This document shows positions 46,228 through 54,625 of a stretch of DNA of 64,000 nucleotides, piece by piece. Position numbers and translations under genes: made by a program. Numbering within the stretch: position 1 is the first letter of the stretch; every line of letters begins with the position of its first letter. Below the pieces are notes generated by a model, which made no database searches, was not told the origin of the DNA, and was given only the letters and a program-made list of their open reading frames with translations. Source of the stretch: Acidobacteriota bacterium (GTDB taxonomy: Bacteria > Acidobacteriota > UBA6911); contig JAAYAJ010000064.1 of assembly GCA_012719455.1 (NCBI GenBank), forward strand, positions 86,308 to 150,307. Reading direction: 5' to 3'.

Positions 46228-46956
46228 TTACGACATTTCCCAGTAAGCCCGGTGCATCGGATCCCGATAGTACCCGGCCCGTCCGCCCCGAAACGCCGTT
46301 CTCACAAAAAACCGGACGACCTTCCAGTAACCCATCTTCTGAAAGCGCCGGTTGGTACTGTGGACCCCGCCCCGCACGACTTTGAACCTCCGCCGGTCGA
46401 CCAGGCGCGAGAGCTGGTAATCTTCGGCGTAGAGCGCCAGCTCGTCGAATCCCCCAAGAGCATCGAACCGCTCCCGGTCGAAGAGCATGAACATCCCGGT
46501 GGCAAAAGGACGGTGGTAGCGGGACAGGCGCTGGACGGCGTTGTTGCAGCCATACATCAGCCCGTCGAGAATGCCGCCGCCCGGGCACAGGATATCGGTG
46601 GTGACCAGGTGCAGCGACTGCTTCTTCATCGCCTCCAGCGTCCGCCGGATGAGGGTGCAATCACCGAGTTCGATGTCCGCATCCAGAAAGAGCAGGTACC
46701 GGCTGTCCGCGCAGCGCGCGCCGTTGTTGCGCCCGACCGAAGGCAGCCCCCCCTCGATGACGCAGATGTTCAGCTCCCGGCTGAAATTGCGCGCCACCTC
46801 GACCGTCCGGTCCGTGCTGTCGGCGTCAGCCAGATATATTTTCGTATCCCGGATGTGCCGGTAGTCCTGCCGGAGCAGCGACAGGAACAAGCGCGGCAGC
46901 AATTTCTCCTCGTTCCGGGCCGGAATGACCACGGTCAGTTCGTTCGACATACTCAT
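46228..46956 (-). CDS. Family 2 glycosyltransferase
   Basis: A 242-residue GT-A fold enzyme. NELTVVIPARNEEKLLPRLF at the start, IYLADADSTDRTVEVARNF, VGRNNGARCADSRYLLFLDA with the DAD-type metal motif (LFLDADIE), and FATGMFMLFDRERFDALGGF with an acidic catalytic region at LYAEDYQLSR. There are no membrane helices. The donor and acceptor are unknown. The start ATG is inside the upstream phosphoesterase gene, which it overlaps by 131 bases, and follows GTGAGG. Confidence 0.88.
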   Translation of the reverse strand: MSMSNELTVVIPARNEEKLLPRLFLSLLRQDYRHIRDTKIYLADADSTDRTVEVARNFSRELNICVIEGGLPSVGRNNGARCADSRYLLFLDADIELGDCTLIRRTLEAMKKQSLHLVTTDILCPGGGILDGLMYGCNNAVQRLSRYHRPFATGMFMLFDRERFDALGGFDELALYAEDYQLSRLVDRRRFKVVRGGVHSTNRRFQKMGYWKVVRFFVRTAFRGGRAGYYRDPMHRAYWEMS

Positions 46957-47638
46957 GGATCTTCACCTCACGTTCCCTGATGGTGATATAGGAGGGCACC
47001 CGGTGCGTCCAAGCGCCCGCGTTGGCATAGAAAACGTCCCCCTCCCTCCGCACCACGGCTTCGTGGGTATGGCCGCAGTACACGCAATCGGCGCCGCGCG
47101 CCCGGGCGTAAGCCATGGCCCCGGCGGCCACCTTGGGCGTCAGACGCTGCCAGCGTGTATCGAGCCTGTCCAGCATCCGGGCCACCACTCTCCCCCTGGA
47201 GCTCAGCTTCTGAATGGAGAGATAGACCTGGCTGGCCAGGCCGTTGAGCAGGAGGTGATTCCGGATGATGAAATTGTCGAACTGGTGCCCGTGGATGGCC
47301 AGGTGCCGGACGCCGCCCGATTCCCAGGTATATTCCCGGTGCGCCGGGACCCCGACCAGGTGGGACATGACGTCCACCAGCCCGTAATCATGGTTTCCCT
47401 CCACCCAGACCACGTCCACCTTCCGCTTTGGGTTCGACAACTTCCGGATGTGCGAGAGAAAGTCCCAGTGTTCCCGCTTCAGCCGCCGGAAATTGAGGTC
47501 GCAGAAGATGTCGCCGAGAAGGATGAGCCGATGGAAACGGAGCGACTGCAGCAGCTCCAGAGCTTCGCGCGCCCTGGAAATCTCCGATCCCAGGTGGAGA
47601 TCGGACAGGATCACTACGTCATACGGTTCCCCGATCAT
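46826..47638 (-). CDS. Calcineurin-like phosphoesterase, LpxH-like
   Basis: A 270-residue metallophosphoesterase. Metal motifs are in order: DVVILSDLHLGSE, ILLGDIFCDLNF, VWVEGNHDYGL, HLAIHGHQFDNF, and YCGHTHEAVV. The set and spacing are those of UDP-2,3-diacylglucosamine hydrolases and relatives, so a lipid A or undecaprenyl-type substrate is plausible. No start has a good ribosome-binding site; MIGEPYDVV (47638) was chosen because it sits next to the first strand, with in-frame Met codons 12 and 20 residues upstream. The last 40 residues after IREREVKIHEY are Pro/Ala-rich and overlap the glycosyltransferase gene. Confidence 0.82.
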   Translation of the reverse strand: MIGEPYDVVILSDLHLGSEISRAREALELLQSLRFHRLILLGDIFCDLNFRRLKREHWDFLSHIRKLSNPKRKVDVVWVEGNHDYGLVDVMSHLVGVPAHREYTWESGGVRHLAIHGHQFDNFIIRNHLLLNGLASQVYLSIQKLSSRGRVVARMLDRLDTRWQRLTPKVAAGAMAYARARGADCVYCGHTHEAVVRREGDVFYANAGAWTHRVPSYITIREREVKIHEYVERTDRGHSGPERGEIAAALVPVAAPAGLPAHPGYENISG

Positions 47639-47711
47639 GGCTGGAAGTATGGCAGAGGATTGTGGGCTTCCCATAAAGGGAGGGTGAAGATTGGGCAAAA
47701 AGACGGGGGGA

Positions 47712-48629
47712 TCACTCCCGCTTGATCACCACCAGGCTGAGATCGTCCGATTGTCCGGCGGACTCCAGCCGTCGCCCGATGACGCCGGAGCAGATTTCGC
47801 GGGCGGGCGCGGCACGCATGCTCGAAACCACCCGCTCCAGGTGGCGCCGGTTGAACTCGGAAAAAGGGTCCAGCAGCCCGTCGGTGTACAGCAGGAGAAT
47901 ATCCCCGCGTCCCATGAGATTCAGTTCGTTGACCGTGTAGTTCTTCTTGTAGCCCAGCGCCGGTTCGTAGCGCACGGCATCCGCCTGTCCCTCTCCCGGC
48001 TGGAGCCCGATGGGGGGGTAACTGACGAAGCGGTCCGGACTGATATCCACGAACCGGTCAAACTCGTTCGAAAACACCAACGGGAGCGGATGCCCGGCAT
48101 TGATGAAGTGAAACCGGCCGCTGCTTTCGATCTCCCCGTAGATCAGCGTGATGAAGGAGTACGGATCACGGTCCAATTCCGGATCGCGCAGGGTGCGGGA
48201 CTTCAAAAAACGCGTATTGACCTGCTCGAAAAGGCGCACCGTGATCTCGCCGTTCAAGTCCATTTCATACAGGGCGCCCGTATGAAACGCCTGGTGCAGG
48301 ATCAGGGCCCGCATCGCGTCCACGAAGCCATGCCCGGCCACGTCGGCCACCAGGATGCCTCCGGCCCCCTCCAGGCGCCTGAGTGCCTGAACCATTTCCC
48401 CGCGCCCCGCGCGGGTGGCTTCCCTGATGCGCGTCTCCAGGCAGAAACGCTCCTGGAAGTTGACATAGGTGATCAGGTCACCCCCGACCATGCCATTGAG
48501 GGGAACGGTACGACCGTAGATGTCGATCCCCGGAATCGCCGGAACGGCCCCGGGAGCGGGCGCCAGGTGCCGCGCGGTGAACTGGGCCCCGTGGTGCAAT
48601 TCTTCAAACCGCAATTCGTCCGGTCTCAA
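47712..48629 (-). CDS. PP2C-type serine phosphatase of the SpoIIE/RsbU class
   Basis: A 305-residue cytoplasmic phosphatase. The catalytic domain shows the metal Asp residues in NGMVGGDLITYVN, GILVADVAGHGFVDAMRALI, GDILLLYTDGLLDPFSE and AGQSDDLSLVVIK. Short of the N-terminal strands there is no sensor domain (GAF, PAS or receiver), which is unusual for the class and suggests that a partner controls it. Its usual substrate would be an anti-sigma-factor antagonist, but none is adjacent. The TTG at 48629 is the most upstream start; GGAGGTG lies 11 bases before it. It follows phoB by about 100 bases. Confidence 0.85.
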   Translation of the reverse strand: MRPDELRFEELHHGAQFTARHLAPAPGAVPAIPGIDIYGRTVPLNGMVGGDLITYVNFQERFCLETRIREATRAGRGEMVQALRRLEGAGGILVADVAGHGFVDAMRALILHQAFHTGALYEMDLNGEITVRLFEQVNTRFLKSRTLRDPELDRDPYSFITLIYGEIESSGRFHFINAGHPLPLVFSNEFDRFVDISPDRFVSYPPIGLQPGEGQADAVRYEPALGYKKNYTVNELNLMGRGDILLLYTDGLLDPFSEFNRRHLERVVSSMRAAPAREICSGVIGRRLESAGQSDDLSLVVIKRE

Positions 48630-48733
48630 GACGATGACACACCTCCATGCGGAGGAAAGCGTAGCAGGAAGGTGTTACCTGCGCATGAAGGAAGGGTGAA
48701 ATTGCCGCAAACGCCCCGGGGGAGGATGCCGCA

Positions 48734-49423
48734 CTAATGCTCCTCGCGAAACTTGTAGCCGAAGCCGCGCACGGTCTCGATCCATTCGCCGCATTTCCCC
48801 AGCTTGCGGCGCAGGGACATGATGTGGACGTCAATGGTCCGCTCGAGGACCGTAATGTCCGAGCCGAGCGCCCCCTCGATCAGCGCGCTGCGCGAATGGA
48901 CAAACCCGGGGTGGGCGGCCAGGAATTCGAGGAGCCGGAACTCGGTCGCCGTCAGCTCGATCTTCCGGTGCCCGCAGGCCACTTCGTGGCTCGCGCTGTC
49001 GATCGAAAGCTCCCCACGCTTGATCCGCTCAGCCGGCAGCTGGTACCCGGCGGAGCGGCGCAGGAGGGCCTTCACCCGGGCGACGAGTTCGCGGGGGCTG
49101 AAGGGCTTGGTCACGTAGTCGTCAGCCCCCAGTTCGAGACCCACGACCCGGTCCGCCTCCGCCGACTTCGCCGTCAGCATCAGGATCGGCACTTGCGCCG
49201 TCTGCGGCCTGCGGCGCAGCTCGCGGCAGACCTCGAACCCGTCGATCCCCGGCAGCATCAGGTCGACGATCACGAGATCGGGCTTCTCCCTGAGGGCGGC
49301 GGCGATGCCTTCTTCCCCGTCCGCGGCGCCGAGGACCCGGTACCCCTCCCTCTCCAGATTGAAGCGGACGAGCTCGACGAGGTCGAGCTCGTCGTCGATC
49401 ACCAGCAGGGTGTTCTTAGCCAT
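48734..49423 (-). CDS. phoB: PhoB-like response regulator
   Basis: A 229-residue two-component regulator. The receiver domain has the acidic pair in LLVIDDELDLVELV, the phosphorylated Asp in DLVIVDLMLPGIDGFEV, and the conserved Lys in ADDYVTKPFSPREL. The winged-helix effector domain has ERTIDVHIMSLRRKLG and WIETVRGFGYKF, as in OmpR/PhoB. The start MAKNTLLVIDDE (49423) lies two bases after the phoU stop. The position after pst-phoU supports PhoB. The PhoR histidine kinase is missing here; a SpoIIE-type phosphatase follows instead. Confidence 0.92.
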   Translation of the reverse strand: MAKNTLLVIDDELDLVELVRFNLEREGYRVLGAADGEEGIAAALREKPDLVIVDLMLPGIDGFEVCRELRRRPQTAQVPILMLTAKSAEADRVVGLELGADDYVTKPFSPRELVARVKALLRRSAGYQLPAERIKRGELSIDSASHEVACGHRKIELTATEFRLLEFLAAHPGFVHSRSALIEGALGSDITVLERTIDVHIMSLRRKLGKCGEWIETVRGFGYKFREEH

Positions 49424-49425
49424 GG

Positions 49426-50109
49426 TTAGGCCTCCGCTTCGGGTCGGCGGGTGTCGCTCTCGTGGCTGTGGCGCACCTCCCGCCCTTCGACCAGGTAGAT
49501 CACTTCTTCGGCTATGTTGGTGGCGTGGTCCCCCACCCGCTCCAGGTTGCGCGAGATCAGAATCAGCGCCAGCGCCCGCTCGATCGTCCCCGGGTCCGCC
49601 ATCATGTAGGTCAGCAGCACCCGGAAAATCTGGTCGCGGTAGGCATCGACCTTCTTCTCCTCCTCGAAGACCCGGTTGGCCAGAGAGCATTCCCTGGTCA
49701 CCAGCGACTCTAGGCTGTCCTTCACCATCCCCTCGGCTATTTCGCCCATGACGGGCAGGTCCACCAGCGGCCGGAGCGGGGGCGCCTTGAGCAGGTGCCG
49801 GGCGTTCCCGATGATGTTGACCGCCTGGTCGGCGATGCGCTCGAGCTCCATGGCGATCCGGGAGGCCATGAAGAGGAAGCGCACGTCCCCCCCGACCGGC
49901 TGCTGCAGCGCCGTCAGCTTGACCGCCGTGTCATCGATCTCTATCTGCAGCTCGTTGACCTCCTGCTCCATGCGCATGACTTCGGCGCCCAGAGCCCCGT
50001 TGCGTTCAATCAGGACCCGCAGCGCCGTCTCCAGCATCGATTCCGCCAGGCGCCCCATGAGCAGGAGCCTTTCCTGCAGGCTCTGTAACTTCCCTTCGAG
50101 TTGACGCAT
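49426..50109 (-). CDS. phoU: Phosphate-signalling protein PhoU
   Basis: A 227-residue, all-helical negative regulator that links the Pst transporter to the PhoR/PhoB system. Two three-helix repeats carry the family metal-binding motifs: SRIAMELERIADQAVNIIGN and SRNLERVGDHATNIAEEVIY. The start MRQLEGKLQSL overlaps the stop of the preceding pstB by one base (TAATG). The upstream continuation of the frame is not PhoU-like. It lies between the second pstB and phoB, the usual order. Confidence 0.95.
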   Translation of the reverse strand: MRQLEGKLQSLQERLLLMGRLAESMLETALRVLIERNGALGAEVMRMEQEVNELQIEIDDTAVKLTALQQPVGGDVRFLFMASRIAMELERIADQAVNIIGNARHLLKAPPLRPLVDLPVMGEIAEGMVKDSLESLVTRECSLANRVFEEEKKVDAYRDQIFRVLLTYMMADPGTIERALALILISRNLERVGDHATNIAEEVIYLVEGREVRHSHESDTRRPEAEA

Positions 50110-50870
50110 TATCCGAACCTCCCGGAAATGTACTGTTCCGTCTTCGGGTCGACGGGTTTCGTGAATACGGTCTGGGTTTCCCCCACTTCGACCAGCTCCC
50201 CGAGAAGCATGAACGCGGTCCGGTCCGAAATCCGGGCCGCCTGCTGCATATTGTGGGTGACGATGATGATGGTGTACCGCTCCTTGAGTTCCATCATCAG
50301 CTCCTCGATCCGTGCCGTGGCGCTCGGATCGAGGGCGCTGGCGGGCTCGTCCATCAGCAGGACGTCGGGTTCGACCGCCAGCAGGCGCGAAATGCAGATG
50401 CGCTGCTGCTGCTCGGGCGACAGCGACAGCGCCGAAACCCCCAGGCGGTCCTTCAGGGTGTCCCAGAGCCCCGTGGCCCGCAGGCTGCGCTCCACCCGGC
50501 GCTCCAGCTCCTCCCCGCTGGCGAGAGCATGGATCTTCGGCCCGTAGGCGACGTTTTCGAACACCGAAAGGGGGAAAGGGTTTGGGCGCTGGAACACCAT
50601 CCCCACCCGCTTGCGCAACTGCCTCAGGTCGATCCGGCCGTTGTAGATCGACCCCCCCTCGAGCACCACGTCCCCTTCGACCCGCACGCCGGGGATCCGT
50701 TCGTTCATGCGGTTGAGGACGCGCAGCAGCGTCGACTTGCCGCAACCCGAGGGCCCGATGATGGCCGTGATCGCCCGGGGGGGGATCCGGAGGCTGACGT
50801 CGATGAGGGCATGAAACCGGCTGTACCAGAGGTTCAGGGACCGGGTCTCGATGATGCTTTCCATGGTCAT
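50109..50870 (-). CDS. pstB: Phosphate ABC transporter ATPase PstB with a degenerate signature motif
   Basis: A 253-residue ABC ATPase of PstB type. Walker A GPSGCGKST (39-47), Q-loop Gln94 in GMVFQRPNPFP, Walker B VLLMDEP (170-176) and the switch His206 in VTHNMQQ are all intact. The signature, normally LSGGQ, reads LSPEQ at residues 150-154, so it cannot form the usual contact with ATP bound on the opposite subunit. The neighbouring ATPase has the opposite pattern of defects. It lies 19 bases after that gene and overlaps phoU by one base. The PstB family is certain; the paired role is inference. Confidence 0.95.
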   Translation of the reverse strand: MTMESIIETRSLNLWYSRFHALIDVSLRIPPRAITAIIGPSGCGKSTLLRVLNRMNERIPGVRVEGDVVLEGGSIYNGRIDLRQLRKRVGMVFQRPNPFPLSVFENVAYGPKIHALASGEELERRVERSLRATGLWDTLKDRLGVSALSLSPEQQQRICISRLLAVEPDVLLMDEPASALDPSATARIEELMMELKERYTIIIVTHNMQQAARISDRTAFMLLGELVEVGETQTVFTKPVDPKTEQYISGRFG

Positions 50871-50889
50871 GTGGCCTTCCCGGGGGCGG

Positions 50890-51669
50890 TCATCCGAACC
50901 GCCCCGTGATGTAATCGGAGGTCCGGGGATCGGTCGGGGTGGTGAAGAGTCGCTGGGTCGGCCCGACCTCGATGAGTTCCCCGAACAGGAAGAAGGCTGT
51001 GCGGTCCGAAGCCCGGGCCGCCTGCTTGACGTTGTTGGTCACCAGGATGACGGCCAGGCGCTGTTTCAGCTCCTGGAGCGCCAGCTCGATCTTCGCGGTC
51101 GAGATCGGGTCGAGGCCGGAACAGGGTTCGTCCAGCAGCAGGACCCGGGGCTCCAGGGCCAGCGAGCGCGCCAGGCAGAGCCGCTGCTGCTGCCCCCCCG
51201 ACAGGTTGCGCGCCGGCTCGTTCAGCCGGTCCTTCATCTCGTCCCACAGGCAGGCCGCGCGCAGGGCCTTTTCCACCTGCTCGTCGAAGCGGTCGCGCCC
51301 CCCGGCGACGAGGCTGATGCCGAACACCAGGTTTTCGTACACCGTCATGGGGAGCGGCGTCGGAACCGAAAAAACCATCCCCACCTGACGGCGCAGCGCG
51401 GCCACGTTGAACTCCTCGACCGGGCAGCCGTCGAGCAGGACCCGGCCCTCGACGGCCAGGTCGAGGTCGAGCTCCGCCATCCGGTCGAGGCAGCGCAGAA
51501 ACGTCGTCTTCCCCGCCCCCGCGGGCCCGATGATGGAAACGATCTCCCCCTGCCGGGCCGCGAGGGTGATCCCCTTGAGGATTTCCCCGTTCCCGGCCCG
51601 CACCCGCAACCCCTCGGCCCGGATTTCACAGGGGGTTCCCCGCTCCCGAGCCCTCGTCTTATCGGCCAT
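50890..51669 (-). CDS. pstB: Phosphate ABC transporter ATPase PstB with altered Q-loop and H-loop
   Basis: A 259-residue ABC ATPase of PstB type. Walker A GPAGAGKTT (48-56), signature LSGGQ (156-160) and Walker B VLLLDEP (176-182) are normal. The Q-loop, GMVFQ in family members, is GMVFS with Ser101. The switch histidine is Asn212 (LVTNNVKQA). Loss of the switch His usually cripples ATP hydrolysis at that site. It starts inside the end of pstA (11-base overlap). With the second PstB it would form one intact and one degenerate site. An alternative is two independent homodimers, each impaired. Confidence 0.95.
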   Translation of the reverse strand: MADKTRARERGTPCEIRAEGLRVRAGNGEILKGITLAARQGEIVSIIGPAGAGKTTFLRCLDRMAELDLDLAVEGRVLLDGCPVEEFNVAALRRQVGMVFSVPTPLPMTVYENLVFGISLVAGGRDRFDEQVEKALRAACLWDEMKDRLNEPARNLSGGQQQRLCLARSLALEPRVLLLDEPCSGLDPISTAKIELALQELKQRLAVILVTNNVKQAARASDRTAFFLFGELIEVGPTQRLFTTPTDPRTSDYITGRFG

Positions 51670-52567
51670 GGCGCATCCTCTTGCGAACCTGGGCGCGGAT
51701 CATGATCGCGCTGAAGTTGAGCAGGAAAGTCAGGGCCAGCAGCACCAGCACCGTGGCGTACAGGATCGGCTTGGTGGCCTCCACGTCGGGGGACTGGGTC
51801 GTCATCACGTAGACGTGGTACCCCAGTTCCATGAACTGGCTGTTGAGCCGCGTGGGCAGCTCGGGAAGGAAATAAGCCGCGCCGGTGAACATCACCGGGG
51901 CCACCTCCCCCGCCCCTCGGCTGACGGCCAGGATCCCACCCGTGAGAATGCCGCCCACCGCCTGCGGGAGCACCACGCGGCGGATCATCTGCCACCGGGT
52001 CGCCCCGAGCGAATAGGCCACCTCGCGGTAGCCCTGGGGGATCGCCCGGAGAGCCTCTTCCGTCGCCACCACCACCGTCGGCATGGTCAGGAGGGCCAGC
52101 GTCAGCGCCGCCCAGACGATGGCCGGCTGGCCGTAGACCAATTCCCCGCCGTAGAGAACCCGGTCCATCCCCCGGCCGATGAACTCGATGAAGAACCCGA
52201 GCCCGAAAAGCCCGAACACGATGGCCGGGACCCCGGCCAGGTTCTGAATCGCCAGCCGCACCACATGAACGAGGCGCGAGCGCTTCGGCGCGTATTCATG
52301 CATGTAGATGGCCGTGGCCACCCCGAGTGGAATCACCGCGATCGTCATGAGCACTACCAGGGCAAAGGTCCCGAAGATGGCGGGGAAAATCCCCCCGCCC
52401 GTCATCCCGGATTCCGGCGCCTTGGTAAGAAAGGAAGGAGTGACTGTGCCGAGGCCGTGGATCAGGATGTTGCCAAGGATGACGGCCAGCATCAGGACGA
52501 TCAGTGTGCAAGCCAGGATGCACAGTGCCTGGAAGGCGCCCCCGACGATTCTGGTTCGGTCGGCCAT
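51659..52567 (-). CDS. pstA: Phosphate ABC transporter permease PstA
   Basis: A 302-residue inner-membrane permease. Helices lie at about 13-36, 60-84, 109-132, 145-172, 190-216 and 262-284. Family signatures are GGIFPAIFGTFALVVLMTIA, ATAIYMHEYAPKRS, and the EAA-loop EALRAIPQGYREVAYSLGATRWQMI, which contacts the PstB ATPases. It overlaps the first pstB by 11 bases and follows pstC by three bases. It forms the channel with PstC. Confidence 0.96.
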   Translation of the reverse strand: MADRTRIVGGAFQALCILACTLIVLMLAVILGNILIHGLGTVTPSFLTKAPESGMTGGGIFPAIFGTFALVVLMTIAVIPLGVATAIYMHEYAPKRSRLVHVVRLAIQNLAGVPAIVFGLFGLGFFIEFIGRGMDRVLYGGELVYGQPAIVWAALTLALLTMPTVVVATEEALRAIPQGYREVAYSLGATRWQMIRRVVLPQAVGGILTGGILAVSRGAGEVAPVMFTGAAYFLPELPTRLNSQFMELGYHVYVMTTQSPDVEATKPILYATVLVLLALTFLLNFSAIMIRAQVRKRMRHGR

Positions 52568-52570
52568 GGT

Positions 52571-53539
52571 TCAGGAAGCCCCCTGGAGCTTTTTCTGCAG
52601 CCGCCCCACCCACCAGTGTCCGAACAGGTTGATGGTGAAGGTGATCACGAACAGAAAAGCCCCGATGAAAAAGAGCACGTGGTAATGCGCGCTCCCCACG
52701 ACCACCTCCCCGAGTTCGGCCGCGATCGTGGCGGAAAAGGTGCGGATCGAGTCGGTGGGGAGGAGCGAGAGGATGGCGGCGTTGCCCGACGCCATCAGCA
52801 CGATCATGGTCTCGCCGATGGCCCGGCCGAAACCGAGCACACAGGCGGCCAGCACCCCCGGCATCGCCGCCGGGAGGACGACGCGCGACGCCGTCTGCCA
52901 GGAGGAGGCGCCCATGGCCACCGACCCGTCGCGGTAGGCCTGGGGCACCGATGAAAAGGCGTCCTCGCACACGGTGTAGACAATGGGGATCACCGCCAGG
53001 CTCAGGCCGATCCCGGCGGTCACGGCGTTCAACCGGAAGGCCCAGCCGAACACCCCCTGGAGCCAATCGGCCAGCACCATCAGGCAGAAGAACCCGACCA
53101 CCACGCTCGGGATCCCGGCCAGGAGTTCGATGGCGGGCTTGACCGTCTCGCGCACCCAGACCGGGGCGAACTCCGCCGTGTAGAGGGCGGCCAGGACCGC
53201 GAGCGGGACGGCGATCAGCGAGGCGATGACCGTCACCTTCAACGTTCCGACCAGCAGCGGCAGGAGCGAGTACTTGGGGAGTTCGGATACCGGTTGCCAG
53301 GTGTACTCCGCCGCGGCTCCCTCGCCGGCCGACTGGGGGAGGAAGAGTTTCCCGATGCTGGCCTCCTCCTGGATTTCAGCCGAGGTGAAGATGGGGAGCG
53401 CCTCCTTGCCGATAAAGATGAAGATCAGGACCAGCGACACGATCGCCACCATCGCGCTCGCGGTGATCAGCCCCCTGGCCACCCGGTCGCTCCACACACT
53501 CGGTCGTTCCGCCGCCCGCGTCATGCTCAGGTTTTTCAT
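52571..53539 (-). CDS. pstC: Phosphate ABC transporter permease PstC
   Basis: A 322-residue permease paired with PstA. The start MKNLSMTRAAERPSVW lies four bases after the pstS stop; a longer frame would run into pstS. Helices are at about 25-45, 90-115, 130-165, 180-205, 225-250 and 285-310. The EAA-loop is DAFSSVPQAYRDGSVAMGAS, and LGFGRAIGETMIVLMASGN is the family's characteristic late segment. The length is in the normal range. A periplasmic loop at about 47-85 is Glu-rich. Confidence 0.96.
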   Translation of the reverse strand: MKNLSMTRAAERPSVWSDRVARGLITASAMVAIVSLVLIFIFIGKEALPIFTSAEIQEEASIGKLFLPQSAGEGAAAEYTWQPVSELPKYSLLPLLVGTLKVTVIASLIAVPLAVLAALYTAEFAPVWVRETVKPAIELLAGIPSVVVGFFCLMVLADWLQGVFGWAFRLNAVTAGIGLSLAVIPIVYTVCEDAFSSVPQAYRDGSVAMGASSWQTASRVVLPAAMPGVLAACVLGFGRAIGETMIVLMASGNAAILSLLPTDSIRTFSATIAAELGEVVVGSAHYHVLFFIGAFLFVITFTINLFGHWWVGRLQKKLQGAS

Positions 53540-53543
53540 CAGC

Positions 53544-54401
53544 CTATTTCCAGACCAGGGGGTAGAAACCGACCTCTTCACAGATTTTCTGGCCGTCGGG
53601 GGTCAGCACCCAGTCGATGAACCGCTTCGTAGCCCCCTGGGGGGTGCCGACCGTGTAAAAGAAGAGGTGGCGCGACAACGGGTAGGTCCTCAGCTCCACC
53701 GTTGCCACCGAGGGGAGCACCCCCTCGGTGGCGTCATCGGTCTTGACGGCCACGGGCCGAATTCCGGAGGCGTAGGCAATCCCGCCGTAACCGATCGAAG
53801 CGGGGTCCTTGCTGACAGCGTTGACCACGGCCGCGGTCCCCGGCAGGGTCTGGACTTCGCGCCCGAAGTCCTCGTTATCGAGCACGTGCTCCTTGAAGAA
53901 GACATAGGTGCCGGAGTTGTTCTCGCGGCTGTAGACGACGATGCGCCGGTCCGGTCCGCCGACCTCGCGCCAGTTGCCGATCTTCCCGGTGTAGATCCCC
54001 TTCAGCTGCGCCAGGGTCAGTTCCCCGACCGTGGAGGATTCGGGGACGTAGATCGCGATGCCATCCAGCGCCACCGGGATCTCGACCACCTCCCGGTCGT
54101 GACGCTTGCGCACCATCTCCTTTTCCTTCTCCTTCATGGGACGGGAGGCTTCACAGATGTCGGTCCCGCCGTTGATCAGGGCGGCGATCCCCGTCCCGGA
54201 GCCTCCACCCGTGACCTGGATCCGCTCCCCGGGGTGCGCCTTCATGTAGGTTTCGGCCCACCGCTGACCCAGGATCACCATCGTGTCGGAACCCTTGATG
54301 GTGACCGTGTGTGCAGCCGACCCACCCCCGCCGCATCCCACCAGGCAGCCCGCCAGGGCGCCGGCGGCCAGCAGCGGCCCAATACAGCCCCTTATCTTCA
54401 T
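53544..54401 (-). CDS. pstS: Phosphate-binding lipoprotein PstS
   Basis: The high-affinity periplasmic phosphate receptor of the Pst system, 285 residues. The start MKIRGCIGPLLAA follows GGGAGG and gives a signal peptide with lipobox LAGC (Cys19). Phosphate-contact segments include TIKGSDTMVILGQRWAETY, TGGGSGTGIAALINGGTDIC, and SRENNSGTYVFFKEHVL. It is first in pstS-pstC-pstA-pstB-pstB-phoU-phoB. A run of phased CTTAA repeats lies just upstream, so the operon is probably induced by phosphate starvation. Confidence 0.96.
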   Translation of the reverse strand: MKIRGCIGPLLAAGALAGCLVGCGGGGSAAHTVTIKGSDTMVILGQRWAETYMKAHPGERIQVTGGGSGTGIAALINGGTDICEASRPMKEKEKEMVRKRHDREVVEIPVALDGIAIYVPESSTVGELTLAQLKGIYTGKIGNWREVGGPDRRIVVYSRENNSGTYVFFKEHVLDNEDFGREVQTLPGTAAVVNAVSKDPASIGYGGIAYASGIRPVAVKTDDATEGVLPSVATVELRTYPLSRHLFFYTVGTPQGATKRFIDWVLTPDGQKICEEVGFYPLVWK

Positions 54402-54434
54402 GTACCCTCCCAACTTCAATTCCATCAAATGCTT

Positions 54435-54486
54435 ACATTACATTCATTAAGGCTTTATAAGGGGAAGGTTAAGATTTGGTTAAGAT
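54435..54486 (-). promoter_or_regulatory. Candidate Pho box and promoter of the pst operon
   Basis: Read on the minus strand, four copies of CTTAA/CTTAT start at 54484, 54473, 54461 and 54451, with spacings of 11, 12 and 10 bases, so on one face of the helix. The two outer copies read CTTAACC. A TAATGT -10 element (54435-54440) follows the last copy by six bases, leaving the box in the -35 position as PhoB-type activators need. Confidence 0.65.
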
Positions 54487-54625
54487 CGGCGCATCACGAT
54501 AGGGCTTCCGCTCGAGAATGGTGTCCGGAAAAACATCGGTGTCGACAAGTAGCAGCACCTTCATCATGGTCCGGCCGTCCGGCGCAAGATTTTCCAAAAA
54601 TAAACACATAATTCCGTCCCCCAGG

